A DNA stretch of 64,000 nt from Diphasiastrum complanatum (Eukaryota > Streptophyta > Lycopodiopsida > Lycopodiales > Lycopodiaceae): the NCBI GenBank assembly GCA_029204225.1, contig CM055104.1:42985480-43049479 (forward strand), read 5' to 3'. The notes under the pieces were generated by a model. That model saw only the letters and a program-made list of their open reading frames with translations, searched no databases and was not told the DNA's origin. Each line of letters begins with the position of its first letter. Positions within the stretch are counted from its first letter, which is position 1. A program made the translations under genes and the position numbers. Below, piece after piece: positions 1 through 10,220 of this stretch.

Positions 1-90
1 GTTTCTAGAAATTATGTTGCTTTCCTAACCTCTTTTGATGAACCTACAAGTGTAGATGAAGCAAGGAAAGGAGTGGATTTGGAAAACAAA
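1..90 (+). pseudogene. copia pol fragment just upstream of RT
   Basis: Frame 1 reads VSRNYVAFLTSFDEP, then TSVDEARKGV. In copia polyproteins this type of segment (a DEPTS-x-EA motif followed by W-x-x-AM-x-EE) lies between integrase and reverse transcriptase. The similarity stops around base 85-90, where a different sequence begins. The upstream part lies outside the window. Confidence 0.6.
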
Positions 91-92
91 GT

Positions 93-866
93 TTGTTCAA
101 TGACTTTGATCGTCAAGTTGATGATCAAGAGGTTGATCTCAAAGGGCTTCAACTAGTCAAAAGGGAAGTTGGCAATTTGGAGCTAGTCAAGAGCATCAAA
201 GGAGAGTCAATTGGCAAAGATGTTGTGGATCTGTTTTTGAAGCTTATTGAAGACTCAAGTAAGGTCAAAGGAGCAGCAGGGAAGTGTTGTTCAAGTTTAC
301 TTTACTTGTTCTATCTCATGTTTGAGCATTTTCATGTGGATGTGTGCAAATTGTCAAGATATGGTAAAACTAGCTACATTGGTGAGCATCATTTTGGTGT
401 TGGATTTGTACTAGCATTCTTGTATGGTTTTGCTAATGGAAATGAAACTATTGGAGGTTCATTATATCACTCATCCATGATCAAGTTCTCAAGTGTTGAG
501 CTACTTGGTGCCAAGATTTGGAGATTGTCAATTTTTGGTGAATTCATGGTCATTTTCTTCTGTGAAGTAGATCTTGAAGATGGACTAGTAAAACTTGCTT
601 GGTTTATGGAGTCATGTGTTGCTGCTTTAGTATCATGGATGAACTCACTTACTCATGGATTTCCAAGTCTTGATGGTTTCTTATGGCAAGATGAAGATGG
701 AGGCTTATTCATGGAGTGTCACTGTGGATACATGGCAACAAAGGACAAAGGAGGAGGAGACATGCAAGCAAATGTTGATCAATCACATTTATTGTTTGGT
801 TGCTGTATTTTTCCAGAGTTCAAAACTAATAGCATGGAGGAATCATCTCATTTACATTCTATGTGA
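93..866 (+). other. unrecognised 257-codon open frame inside copia A
   Basis: An uninterrupted frame occupies the place where the copia RT core should be. It opens at TTG; the first ATG is about 75 codons in. The translation has no motif I recognise. Its N-terminal third is charged (KREVGNLELVKSIKGES), its middle is hydrophobic and aromatic, and its C-terminal part has scattered Cys and His (MECHCGYM). Both edges abut recognisable copia sequence (left near 85-90, right near 865-880). It could be a captured host fragment, an element-specific accessory segment or a chance open frame. Coding status is unproven. Confidence 0.25.
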
Positions 867-869
867 TTC

Positions 870-1367
870 TTCATGTCCTAGTGAGGAGCATTGGAAGCTA
901 GGAAAGCGAGTTTTGAGGTACATCATTGGAACTCGAGATTTTGGCATATTTTATGAGAGGGATCATCATCTAATATTTTTGGATTTTCAGATTCGGACTA
1001 TGCTGGAGATGTAATGGATAGAAAATCCATTAGTGCTCATTGTATTTTCATAGGTGATGGAACTATATCGTGGATGTCGAAGAAACAAGCCACTATCTCA
1101 TTGTCATCTTGTGAGGCCGAGTACAAAGCTCTTACACATTGCACAAAGGAGGTGGTATGGATTAAGAGGATGATCAAGGATCTTCACTTACTGGATTTTT
1201 CAGACAACCCAATCATTTTTTGTGACAATCAATCAGCCCAAAGGTTGGCAACCAATCCTATCTTTCATGCTAGGAGCAAGCATATTGAGGTGCAATATCA
1301 TTTTGAGAGGGAACAAGTCATTGCAAAGGAGGTGGAGCTTCAACATGTGTCCTCAAAGAAATGTGTA
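870..1367 (+). pseudogene. copia RNase H domain, 5' part
   Basis: The translation runs through SEEHWKLGKRVLRYIIGT, a frame break near 1014, then DRKSISAHCIFIGDG, WMSKKQATISLSSCEAEY and FCDNQSAQRLATNPIFHARS. These are the standard copia RNase H and polyprotein-tail motifs. The frame ends at the boundary of the nested insertion and resumes at 3499. Confidence 0.8.
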
Positions 1368-3495
1368 ATGCCCCGAAGGGATAACCTCTAAGATGAGGAT
1401 ATGAGAACACAATAGGAGAGACTATGGAGCCAAACCGCCCAACCAAACCTAGATCAAACCTGGATCTAGCCCCCAAGCCATGCCATGTAAAACAAGAAGA
1501 GAAGAGAGAAAGTGGGAACCTAAATCCAATATGTCGACGAGAGAATCTCTACCTCATTATATAGAGAATAGAGTCCTGTGCATGAAACCATGCAAATCCC
1601 ATGCATCTAGAATCTACCATAGGATTTTAACTGGAAATGAAATTAGTTTTAACTTTTGATCAATTCATAACAATTACCAATTTCAAATAAAATTGGGCTA
1701 TTTTTTCTTTCCATTGAACAAGAATTACTTCGTTAAAGCTGTCTGTAAGTAATGGTAATTTCATAAAATTTGGTGTATTCACACAAAAATTGCGAAATAA
1801 TTACCTCCAAATACCATGAATTTACTTCCATTAATTATTTAAGAAATATCTCAAAAACTTTGGTTTGTTCAATTTTAATAACCAAAATCATCAAAACCAC
1901 AATAACGAACTAATCGATGTTCCACCGATTTGAAAAGGAGAAAACTGGAAAAAAAACACGATTTAACTCCATTTACTGGGAGTACCAATACTCCAGGGTT
2001 AAATGGTTTAAATAGCATTGTACCAAGGAATCTAATTCCTATATTGGGTATATGCCTAGGGACCATACTATTCTTCACTTTTCTGTCAAAATCGGCTTAA
2101 AAAGATTCATTCAAAAAATCGATTATTATAGCTTAACCAGAGATCCAATAGTACCAAAGTTCCATAAATCTGGGCTTACGTGTATATGCCGATGTAAGAA
2201 ACAAAGGCCATGTAACTCCTACAAGACATTAATACAAGGTTAAAAAAATTTACAACTAAGCACCAAGAAATCAAATTCCTATAACGAGGTGCTAGTAACT
2301 TACATTTATTGGGTTGATTTTAAGGAACTAAAAGGATTCCCCCCTAAACCAACTTAAAGTTACTCCATGTCTAACACCTTGAAATGCCTTGAACATACGG
2401 CACATAACAAGCATAGCCGTGCAATTCCCAAGGTTGCCAAATTTGAAACCCTTGCATGAGAGTCAAAACCGCCGGTCATTTCCCTTGAAAAAGGCCAAAC
2501 CAACATGCCTAAAAGTATCTACTTCCAAGGCCATGCAAAAACTTGACCCCCAAACCCTAATAGGTTGAAGGGAAACCCGAACCCAAATGGCCGCCAACAT
2601 CTCTTTGGAGAAGATGCTTCCTCATCACATCAAAGAGGGAGAGACAAAATAGGATCGGGATTGACCTCTCACACAGCAAGGCATCGCGCAGGAAAAGCTT
2701 CACAGCTTTTGCAATCTTCTCAACTGCTACAGAGAATCCGAGACTCTGACAGATTGTTGCACCACAGACCGTTGCAAGGAAACGATTGCAGCCAATTGTG
2801 CTCCTGCCTCGGCCATCTCTCAGCCCTTCTAACAAAAAGAATTCAGCTCACGCTCCCAAAAAACGAGATTAGCATGCAAGATGTCAATCTGCTGGGATCT
2901 CCATTTCCAGATGCATCTTCTCTTACAGTTTTCAAAGCAAGAGAGCGCGCTTACACAAACCTATGAAGTACTGATTGCAAGGAAGGATGAGCCACAGATT
3001 AACACAAACTAATCATGTCCTGGCAGCGATTGCAGGACACGGCTGACTGTCCATCGCTCAGAAATCGGGACTTCAAAAGTTCAAAAACTTAATCCCATCC
3101 ACTCTTTCAATGGCTTCAAAATAGTGGAGGCAGGCAAACAGGTTGTAAAGACTTCAACCAAGATAATTCTTCCTTTTCCATGCACCTCAAAAGCTTCATT
3201 ACTGGATCTTCCACCGTGCTCTCCCCGTATTACAGGTTCATAGAAGCAAAAAAGAGAGAGATCAAGTCTAGCTTTTTTACAAGGATTAACAATTCCTATG
3301 AGGTGAAGGAAAGAATAATCTTAAATACAATCTTTATTCACCGCTTAGAATCAAAGAAATTTTGCCTACAGTTCTTCCAATCTATGTTCCTAAGCATGCA
3401 AATTCACTGGGGCGTGACCAACAATCTCGAATATCGGAAGGCCGGTCTACCATATTAGGATTATTCCAGGTTTTTAACCGAATATGGCCATGACA
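1364..3495. mobile_element. nested LTR-like insertion (probable solo LTR)
   Basis: A block of about 2.13 kb interrupts the copia A RNase H codons; copia B shows the undisturbed junction. The block begins TGTAATGCCCCG and ends CCATGACA, so it has the TG...CA ends of an LTR. Flanking pentamers are AAATG and GGATG (three of five match). An alternative reading puts the insert at 1368-3497 between perfect 7-bp copies of ATGTGTA. It has no pol coding; the open frames near 2557-2966 are antisense to each other and match nothing I know. A solo LTR from a different, long-LTR family is the simplest explanation. Confidence 0.55.
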
Positions 3496-3498
3496 GGA

Positions 3499-3612
3499 TG
3501 TGTAGCTAATATCTTCACCAAAGCATTGGGAAAGGACTTGTTCATGAAGCATAGGACTTTACTTGGAGTGTTATTAAAGTCTATACTAAAACTAGTTAAA
3601 GAGGGAGTGTGA
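3499..3612 (+). pseudogene. copia A polyprotein C-terminus
   Basis: Reading resumes after the nested insertion as ANIFTKALGKDLFMKH, then RTLLGVLLKSILKLVKEGV, and stops at TGA (3610-3612). ADIFTKAL-x-K is the usual last motif of copia polyproteins. The purine run AAAGAGGGAG just before the LTR is the likely polypurine tract, and the stop codon overlaps the LTR start. Confidence 0.8.
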
Positions 3613-4323
3613 AAGATTCAACTAGTTTGATCATATTTGCTATATAATCATATTTGGCAAATTGAGGCCAACTTTGTTTTTTGACTTAGAGATTGACTTT
3701 TCAAAGTTCATTAATCTGAATTTCATTTGAATAAACACTTTTTGAAAATGCGGGAAAGTTAAAAGGCGAGTTTGAGTAGATTCAAATTTGAATGTTGGGT
3801 ACTTTGAATCTAGACCCCGAAATAGTAGGGTTAGCATTTTGGAAGGAAAACCAAGTGGCCAAATAGGTTTTGGACCTGTTATAAAAGGTGGAAACTCGTG
3901 GAGAGACACATCTTCTCTCTTCTCTATCTCATTTCATGCTTATACATGGTTCTCTTGGGTTCTATCCATTGGTGCACTATACTTGTGATTGCATGCAATT
4001 CTATGTGTAGAATGATCTATGTATTTGCTATTTTTGGATCCACACGTGTGAAATATAGTAGTTTGCTGATTTTGTACAGACAACAATAGTACTTTATCAT
4101 TTGATTCATGTTTGATCAAGTTCTATTAGAGTTTGCATCTCATTTTGTGTGATGTAGATGCTGATTTTTCTACATATGGTGAGATTGGTAGAGTGTCTTC
4201 TTTTGTAACCCAAGATCTTCTTTGTAGATTGGATCATCAATGATCTAGAATCCTTCACAAGAACATGTGTAAGAAAATATTGCAGATACGTCCATATCAT
4301 GTTTGCATACCCAACATTTCACA
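3608..4323 (+). repeat. 3' LTR of copia A
   Basis: The LTR of 716 bp starts TGTGAAAG directly after the polypurine tract and ends CATTTCACA, giving perfect 7-bp terminal inverted repeats (TGTGAAA/TTTCACA). A TATA box (TTATAAAAGG, 3879-3888) is followed by a CT-rich leader. The first half matches the 3' LTR of copia B (11071 downwards), including the TATA region. Confidence 0.75.
3879..3888 (+). promoter_or_regulatory. TATA box of copia A LTR
   Basis: TTATAAAAGG lies about 270 bp into the LTR. The equivalent place in copia B (minus strand, near 10795-10805) has TTATAAATAG, so the element is conserved between the two copies. Confidence 0.5.
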
Positions 4324-5590
4324 TGTAAGGCAGTTGGAGTAGGAACTATAGGGTTTAAGAGTGCAAACTGAGTTTAATTTCCAATTTCAATTTGTCAATA
4401 GTTTTGAGTAAAATAAAAATTGTACGACAGAGTGGAGACCGGGTTACCTCGAATGGATCCAGATAATTGTAAGCCAAATGATGTTGTAAAATATTGGACA
4501 AGGTACTAGCTTGAATTGCATTAGGCTATGCATTTTTACCATTGTCCAAATAGCATCAAACGGAGTCCCGGGCTCAATTGGTTAGCTTGACATCCAAAGT
4601 TTCTTAGGTTTGAGCCCCTCTTGGAAACCAGGATGCATTGTCCAATTAGCATTTTGAATCAAAGTCATCCAATAATTCTCGATTCACAACATTAGAGTTT
4701 TGGAGGTTAAAATTCCTCCCTAGGACATTCAAACCAACAATGTTGACCTTTGCAAATAGTGCAAAGTATGTGTTTGCTTACCATAACAGGTTAGGGGCTC
4801 ATTTGACTTGCTGACAAATAAATGCTACCCTCAATAGGATTTAAGTTGTCCAACCTTTTGGTTTGTATTCCTATCCATAGATTGTTTGATTTTGATCGAA
4901 TAGTCGTTGATTATTGGCTTAGGGTCGATTATTCAAACTTTAAATATTGTATTGGAATTTCGGGAAGCATTAGTTGAACTCCATTGATATAGAATGGAGC
5001 TAGTAGATTGTCTTCACCAGATGATACAAAATATCTCCAAAGTCTCAAAACATAATAGCAATTTAAGAAGCCCTTATTAAACCATACATACTACAGTTTT
5101 GTTGGCCATTGAATATGTCGGGAGCATGAAGTTGATCATTGTAGGCCAATATCCAGACCAACGCATAGAGTGAAAAATTTGGATCATTTTTGCCTTTTAC
5201 AACACCTCAATCCAAGGTGGCATGTGAAAGATATGACAGTATGAAAAAACTTTAAGTAGCTGCAAACAGTGATAATCAAAGATTGGTTTGGGCTAAACTA
5301 TTGTTTTTGGTTTGTTTGGACATACACGTACATGTTTATACTCTGCTCTGCCCGAATGATGAGAAGGAAAACTTTCCAGTTCTGTGAGACTGTGTTGAAA
5401 GGGCAAGGTTTTTTTTTTCTTGAAAACAACATTAGTTGACAACTAGTCATTGTCTTGTGTTTCAGATTATTGGAAGAATTTATAAAGCATAAACTCACAG
5501 AAGATTCAATATATCATGAACTTAGGATTGTAATCAATATATGAGAGTGACTGCCATTAAAGAATAAACCCATCAATGCGGCTAACATGC
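4324..5590. other. no gene seen
   Basis: No coding signal stands out. The only structured element is a tRNA/SINE-like stretch near 4565-4625. Short antisense frames at 4106-4300 and 5298-5498 have no recognisable motifs. Confidence 0.5.
4565..4625 (+). repeat. tRNA-like / SINE-head sequence
   Basis: GGGCTCAATTGGTTAGC resembles a polymerase III A box with its D-loop, and GGTTTGAGCCCC, about 35 bp downstream, resembles a B box. The spacing fits a tRNA or a tRNA-derived SINE. The arms do not pair into a full cloverleaf, so a functional tRNA is unlikely. Confidence 0.45.
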
Positions 5591-5593
5591 TAA

Positions 5594-6125
5594 GGGACCT
5601 GCCCCACTTACAGGTTAGCTAACCGGCAGTTAAGTTAGTGCTAACTTGTTCCAGTTAGCTAACTGGCATTCTTGCTTTCCCACCTACAGTAATCCACCGT
5701 AGTTACGTTTGTTGTAACTGAGGTGGTGCCCCATCTCACACCCATTATCCTGCTTCAGTTAAGGATTGCAGTGAAGGATTGCAGTGGAGTGCAGCAGTTG
5801 GCAGTGGTTGGAGCAGCGATGGAGGGAGAGGAGAAGAAGAGCAACGATGAGGAGAAGAGGGGAAGAAAGTGGACAGTGGCAGTTGGAGGAGGAGACAGGC
5901 AACAGAGTGTGGCCCCTAGGTCCTAGCTTAACTGAGACAAAGTTATCTTAAGGAACCTATTTCACAACAATTAGTGAGGAGCACAAAATGATCTAGTCCA
6001 AGTTAGTGCTAACTGAATCCGTTAGCTAACTTGTGTGAGTTAACTGTAAGTGGGGCAGCACACTTCTCAGTTAGCTTCAGTTAGCACTAACTGAAAAGTG
6101 CTAACTTGTAAGTGGGGCAGGCCCC
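5594..6125. mobile_element. MITE, PIF/Harbinger-like
   Basis: A 532-bp non-coding element has terminal inverted repeats of about 26 bp with two mismatches: the left end begins GGGACCTGCCCCACTTACAG and the right end, on the other strand, GGGGCCTGCCCCACTTACAA. It is flanked by TAA on both sides (5591-5593 and 6126-6128). A 3-bp TWA target duplication with G-rich ends is typical of PIF/Harbinger MITEs. The interior repeats the palindromes GTTAGCTAAC and AGTTAGTGCTAACT. The small frame at 5723-5926 is probably spurious. Confidence 0.75.
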
Positions 6126-6128
6126 TAA

Positions 6129-7307
6129 CCGATAGAATCTTCTTGCGGCTGCCGTGTCAATTTTATTAGTGATGTTATGACAGAATAAATTGAGCATGGT
6201 AAGTTCATTAATGTCTTTAAAATAAGTTGGCACTCAGGTGATTTATTGTGAACTAATTAGGTAATGTTCTTCACAGTTAGACAGTTATTATGCAAAATAA
6301 CAACAGAACAGTAGGTGGAAAAGGCTGTGAACAAGGTAGCAGTGCCTTGCATGAGATAGCAATCTGTAATGCACTCGGTAAAGGAAAACCAGTGCATCTG
6401 AAAGCCTGTTAGAGGCGTGTTGGGTTGTGTCAATGCCCTGCAATGTGCTAGGAAAACTGTTCATGAACTAGAGTAGTGTTAGAAAGGGTTGCAAAGATAC
6501 CAATTGAGGGATGGAAGACCTGCTATCCCCATTTCATGCTATAGATCGCTAAAATCACTACTACAAGGCGTGGGACAGACAGGTACTGAATTAGATTGCA
6601 GCATAAAATTCAAGTCTGAAAAATGATGTTCATGGAGTTGTGATTTGACAATACTTGCTGCCCGCAAGACTCCTAACTGCCCGACTCTTAAAACTTAGTA
6701 ATAATATATTCTGAGCAAAGCATAGTTAAACAAACTTACATGTTTTAAAGAGGGCCAACCTACAAAAAGCTACAAAACATCATCTACAACAACATCAGCA
6801 TTAAACTACAGATGAGTAGAACAACAATAGATTTTATAGATATTTTTAATATTTTTATAAAATCATAATCAATATCTGATCATTCCAATGTATTCTACGC
6901 GAAGAGTATATCATTTTTGCTTTTTACCTCATCTCCATCCGAGTGAAGAGGGTGCTCAAGAGTATGTCTTGAGGATCAGATCAAGGTCAAGTTTTTTCAC
7001 AGAGAGTCATTTATAGATTGTGCATAATAGCACTGATTGCATAATAACTTCTCAGGAAATCAAGAAGTTTCCAAAACTGTAGCACTCCACACTTTTCGTA
7101 GAATTTGACCAGTTTTTGAGTTCAGGGCATTGCATTTCCTAAAGACAGCTTGGAAGCCAGTCATATGACTTATGGAGTGTGCAAGCTATCATGAATTCCT
7201 CTTACCTCTGACGCTTGGCTGAATCGCGTTTGTCTGGTAGGTAGCAAACAATTAGCACATCATGCCCAATAAAGGTATAAGGGATGTTGCATCAACAAGT
7301 CTCTGCT
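6129..7307. other. no gene seen; 3' flank of the folate gene
   Basis: This AT-rich stretch lies downstream of the HPPK/DHPS stop codon and should contain its 3' UTR. Near 6880-6955 it has a diverged half-copy of the foldback repeat described at 10.2-10.6 kb (shared CCAATGTATTCTAC and CATCTCCATCCGAG-type blocks). Confidence 0.5.
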
Positions 7308-8729
7308 TCAAGTTGTTTCACTAGGCTCCTGCAGATGCTTGTAAACTGCATCAGCAACCCTACATGCATCTCGTGTAGCCTTGACATTATGTACTCTGGC
7401 TACGTTGGCTCCACCACCAATTGCAACAGTTAAAGCTGCAATTGAAGCTGCATCCAGATCCTCTGCCTTAGGATTAGCACAGATTTTACCCAGAAAACTC
7501 TTGCGAGACAGCCCTATCAAAATAGGTCCATGACTAAAAGCCATGCTTCTTTGGATGAGATGTTGTCTAAACAATGGCATATCTCTAAGGAGAGATAAGT
7601 TCTGATCAAGCTCTTTGGCAAAACCAATCCCAGGATCTGTAATTATATGCCAGGATGGAATGCCTGCGGATTCAGCTTTTTCTAACCTCGCACAGAGTTC
7701 TCCAGTCACGTCTTGGGGCATATTGAAGTACTTAGTGTTTGCCTCATTCATCATAGTGGTTGGATCTCCTCTCATATGCATGAGCACACACGGCACACCC
7801 AACTCAGCAATTGTTTCATACATGGTAGGATCTAAGCACCCACCAGATACATCATTTATGATGTTTGCTCCATGGCCTACAGCCTCTCGAGCCACCTTGG
7901 AATCAAAAGTATCGACAGACAGACGAATTCCATCCATTTCAGACACATTGGCCAGGGCATCCAGCACAGGAATTAAGCGAGATTGTTCTTCCTCGGTCGA
8001 AAGCCTTCTCGCATTAGGTCGAGTGGATTGAGCCCCAATGTCAATGAAATCAGCACCTTCGGAAATCATTGCGCAAACACGATCCACTGCCCGATCCACA
8101 GACGAGAACCTACCCCCATCACTGAAGCTATCAGGAGTTAGATTGAGAATGCCCATCACAGTGGTCCGAGCTGAGAAATGCCACAATCTCTCACCAATTG
8201 GAAAAACCCTCTTCAGCCCTTCCCTGCCCACAAGCCTCTCTCCTCCCATCTCATTCCAAACCCTAAAAACTCCCCCTTTGGCGCACGCATGTGTGGACCA
8301 GTGATCGTGCCTGTCAAGCTTTGAATCAAGGAGATCTATCAGAGGGGCTAGGACAAAGGGGCGCTCCATGAACAACTTGTGTGGAATCTGAAGAGTATCA
8401 GTTTCAACTGTGTGATTGCCATAGAAAATGATGTCCAGATCAATTGGTCTTGGCCCATACCTCATTCCTTGGAAAGATCTTCCCAGATGACTCTCGATCC
8501 TCTTCAGTGCTTGCAGCAGGGCATGCGGCTCCAGGGTGGTGGTGGCAGCGACGGCAGAGTTGAGGAAGGATGGCTGCTCTGTCACATGTGCAGGAGCACT
8601 CTCATACAAGCAGGCATGGCGAGAGATGTTAATCCCAGCTTGTCGCATCAGATTTAAAGCGTTTTTGAAGTTGGCTACGCGATTGCCCACATTGCCTCCC
8701 ATTGCAATCACTACTTCCTGCGCCACCAT
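7308..8729 (-). CDS. HPPK/DHPS: bifunctional HPPK / dihydropteroate synthase
   Basis: This enzyme makes dihydropteroate in folate synthesis: HPPK pyrophosphorylates 6-hydroxymethyldihydropterin, then DHPS condenses it with p-aminobenzoate. The single frame of 473 codons from ATG 8729 has HPPK at about residues 5-160 (MGGNVGNR; signature RYGPRPIDLDII at 90-101) and DHPS at about 189-465 (MGILNLTPDSFSDGG, IDIGAQSTRP, SVDTF, INDVSGG, MHMRGDP, DPGIGFAKELDQN, GLSRKSFLG, RVHN). I chose ATG 8729 for its good context (ACAATGG) and because the conserved domain starts right after it. The frame continues upstream only through a poly-G run, and CTTATCAG before the ATG could be a splice acceptor. No mitochondrial presequence is visible, so this may be a cytosolic form or the presequence may lie in an upstream exon. 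The gene looks intact. Confidence 0.93.
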   Translation of the reverse strand: MVAQEVVIAMGGNVGNRVANFKNALNLMRQAGINISRHACLYESAPAHVTEQPSFLNSAVAATTTLEPHALLQALKRIESHLGRSFQGMRYGPRPIDLDIIFYGNHTVETDTLQIPHKLFMERPFVLAPLIDLLDSKLDRHDHWSTHACAKGGVFRVWNEMGGERLVGREGLKRVFPIGERLWHFSARTTVMGILNLTPDSFSDGGRFSSVDRAVDRVCAMISEGADFIDIGAQSTRPNARRLSTEEEQSRLIPVLDALANVSEMDGIRLSVDTFDSKVAREAVGHGANIINDVSGGCLDPTMYETIAELGVPCVLMHMRGDPTTMMNEANTKYFNMPQDVTGELCARLEKAESAGIPSWHIITDPGIGFAKELDQNLSLLRDMPLFRQHLIQRSMAFSHGPILIGLSRKSFLGKICANPKAEDLDAASIAALTVAIGGGANVARVHNVKATRDACRVADAVYKHLQEPSETT

Positions 8730-9035
8730 TGTGATGACCTGATAAGCAAAAACACCACACCCCCCCCCCCCCCCCCCCCCCCCCAAATCAATGCCACCAG
8801 AAGAAGAAATATTCCAAAATTGCTACTTCCATGAAAATTATTAGATCAGAGCAGCTCCTTTTCATGGTTTTGCAGTAGATTTGGCACTTGCTGGCATTGG
8901 GGACAGAGTAGAGGTTGATTGATAAGAAGAAGAATAAATCACCAGACACTTCCGCATCTGGAAAAAGTAGCCTGAAAAACAGTGGATCGTAGTAGTTTGC
9001 TATTCCCTTATAGTGCTGAGCTAATGGCACTAAAT
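8730..9035 (-). promoter_or_regulatory. 5' region of the folate gene
   Basis: Upstream of the ATG on the minus strand lie a pyrimidine-rich TTTTTGCTTATCAG (acceptor-like), the poly-G run and, near 9012, CACTATAAGGG, which could act as a TATA box. Whether this is promoter, 5' UTR or an intron cannot be settled by reading. Confidence 0.3.
8761..8784 (+). repeat. 24-base poly-C (poly-G on minus) tract
   Basis: An uninterrupted homopolymer sits 32 bp upstream of the HPPK/DHPS start codon. Its length is prone to polymorphism and sequencing error. Confidence 0.9.
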
Positions 9036-9545
9036 ATTTGACGCACGCCCACTTCGATGCTTGCCACGATTCCCAACTGCCACTGGAAACTTTACACGAT
9101 GCAGCGTGGCAAGATCTGAATGCTTATGTTAAAGGGCTCACATTGTTCCTCAATTGCACTCGCTCCACCTCTTCGTACCATCAAAATTGCATTTCATGGA
9201 GATGGAGGTTTCTCTCAAGGTCTTGCTTAGTCTTTGCCAAGTGCCCATGCAAGGATCAGCATATTCATCCAAGGGTGGTGGTGACTTGGGTGTACCCTGT
9301 GCCCTATAAGACTCTGAGGGGTGTGACACTTCCTAAATTCTCAGAGCAAATTAGGAAGTCAAGGACTGAGCCTCCAACTTATGGTGAGCCAGTCAAGTAG
9401 TCACAAGTCATGAGCTAGCTCTGGAGCTCGAGTCATGGCCTAGTCAGCTCCTGGGATCCATATCTGAGAGCTAGACTAATTCTGCCAGGCTCACCAAGCT
9501 TAATCAACAAATAAATGAAGAAACATCAAAGCCTTCGTATCTTGT
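9036..9545. other. no gene seen
   Basis: A 120-codon frame at 9038-9400 on the plus strand has no recognisable domain; I do not call it a gene. Confidence 0.4.
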
Positions 9546-10070
9546 GACCAACCTGCAGAAATACACGTAAACACAACTGCACCGCCAGAGGCACCGCCCA
9601 AGACACCGCATACCGCCAGGATACCGCCAAGGCTCCGCCTAACACACCGCGGGACACCGCCGAGGGACCACTCAGACTCCGCAAGAGTTTCATATTCGGC
9701 CTATCTGCGGTCACTATGCGAAGTAGACCAACCGCCGAGGCACCGTCGGAACACCGCAGGTCAACGCATGCAGTTTACATGCGACTACAACACATGAAGG
9801 AAATGAATCGCCCGAGCACCAAAAGCAGCAGTTGCGGTCAGTATGCGACTGCGACAACTTGCAAAAGACTTCACCCTCCTCATGCAACTGAAGCTCACAA
9901 CACGAAGGACCGCTAAAGCATCGCCATGGCTTCGACTGCGGTCAACATGCGGCTACGGTAGCACCACATCATCACGCTCCCGACACGTGAACGGGCAGTA
10001 CAAGCACCAGCAAACAACGAGAAGCACGGAAGACTGTGACAGGCAACAAAAGCAGATTGGATTAAGTTAA
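9546..10070. repeat. GC-rich patch with recurring ACACCGCC and TGCGGTCA motifs
   Basis: GC content rises sharply against the AT-rich surroundings. ACCGCC/ACACCGC recurs many times at 9580-9670. TGCGGTCA followed two bases later by ATGCG occurs near 9708, 9835 and 9940. No open frame makes sense; it may be part of an unrecognised repeat. Confidence 0.45.
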
Positions 10071-10220
10071 TATGTTCATTTGATTACTCAAGATTAGATC
10101 AATCACCTCTCCGTCCTTCATATTTTTTCTTCTGGATGGCATTGAGATCAATGAGAGAATATATTTTTTGTATGTTCCAGATGGAGGCTATAACTTAAGT
10201 ATTTCATTTTTTTTTTATTA

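Larger units (their letters stand above)
1..4323 (+). mobile_element. Ty1/copia retrotransposon relic A, cut by the window edge
   Basis: This is the 3' part of a decayed Ty1/copia element. In order it holds a pol stretch (1-90), a foreign 780-bp segment, an RNase H region (870-1367), a nested LTR-like insertion (1364-3495), the last 37 codons of the polyprotein (3499-3612) and a 3' LTR (3608-4323). The RNase H reads KSISAHCIFIGDG, then SLSSCEAEYKAL and HARSKHIEVQYHF, which are classic copia tail motifs. Several stops and the missing RT make it non-autonomous. It is closely related to copia B at 10.7-13.9 kb, which gives the uninterrupted sequence across the nested insertion. Confidence 0.85.

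Noticed and set aside
2557-2966. Opposing frames inside the nested insertion
   Set aside because: They overlap on both strands, lie within what looks like a solo LTR, and show no domain.
4561-4640. Functional tRNA gene
   Set aside because: A- and B-box-like motifs are present, but the acceptor and anticodon arms do not pair; SINE head or pseudo-tRNA is the better reading.
8730-8786. Upstream extension of the folate gene through a Gly-rich start
   Set aside because: It begins with TTG and is read through a 24-base poly-G run; ATG 8729 has a good context and the conserved domain follows it at once.
9038-9400. 120-codon frame upstream of the folate gene
   Set aside because: No domain, no codon pattern and no splice partner; it lies in the divergent upstream region.
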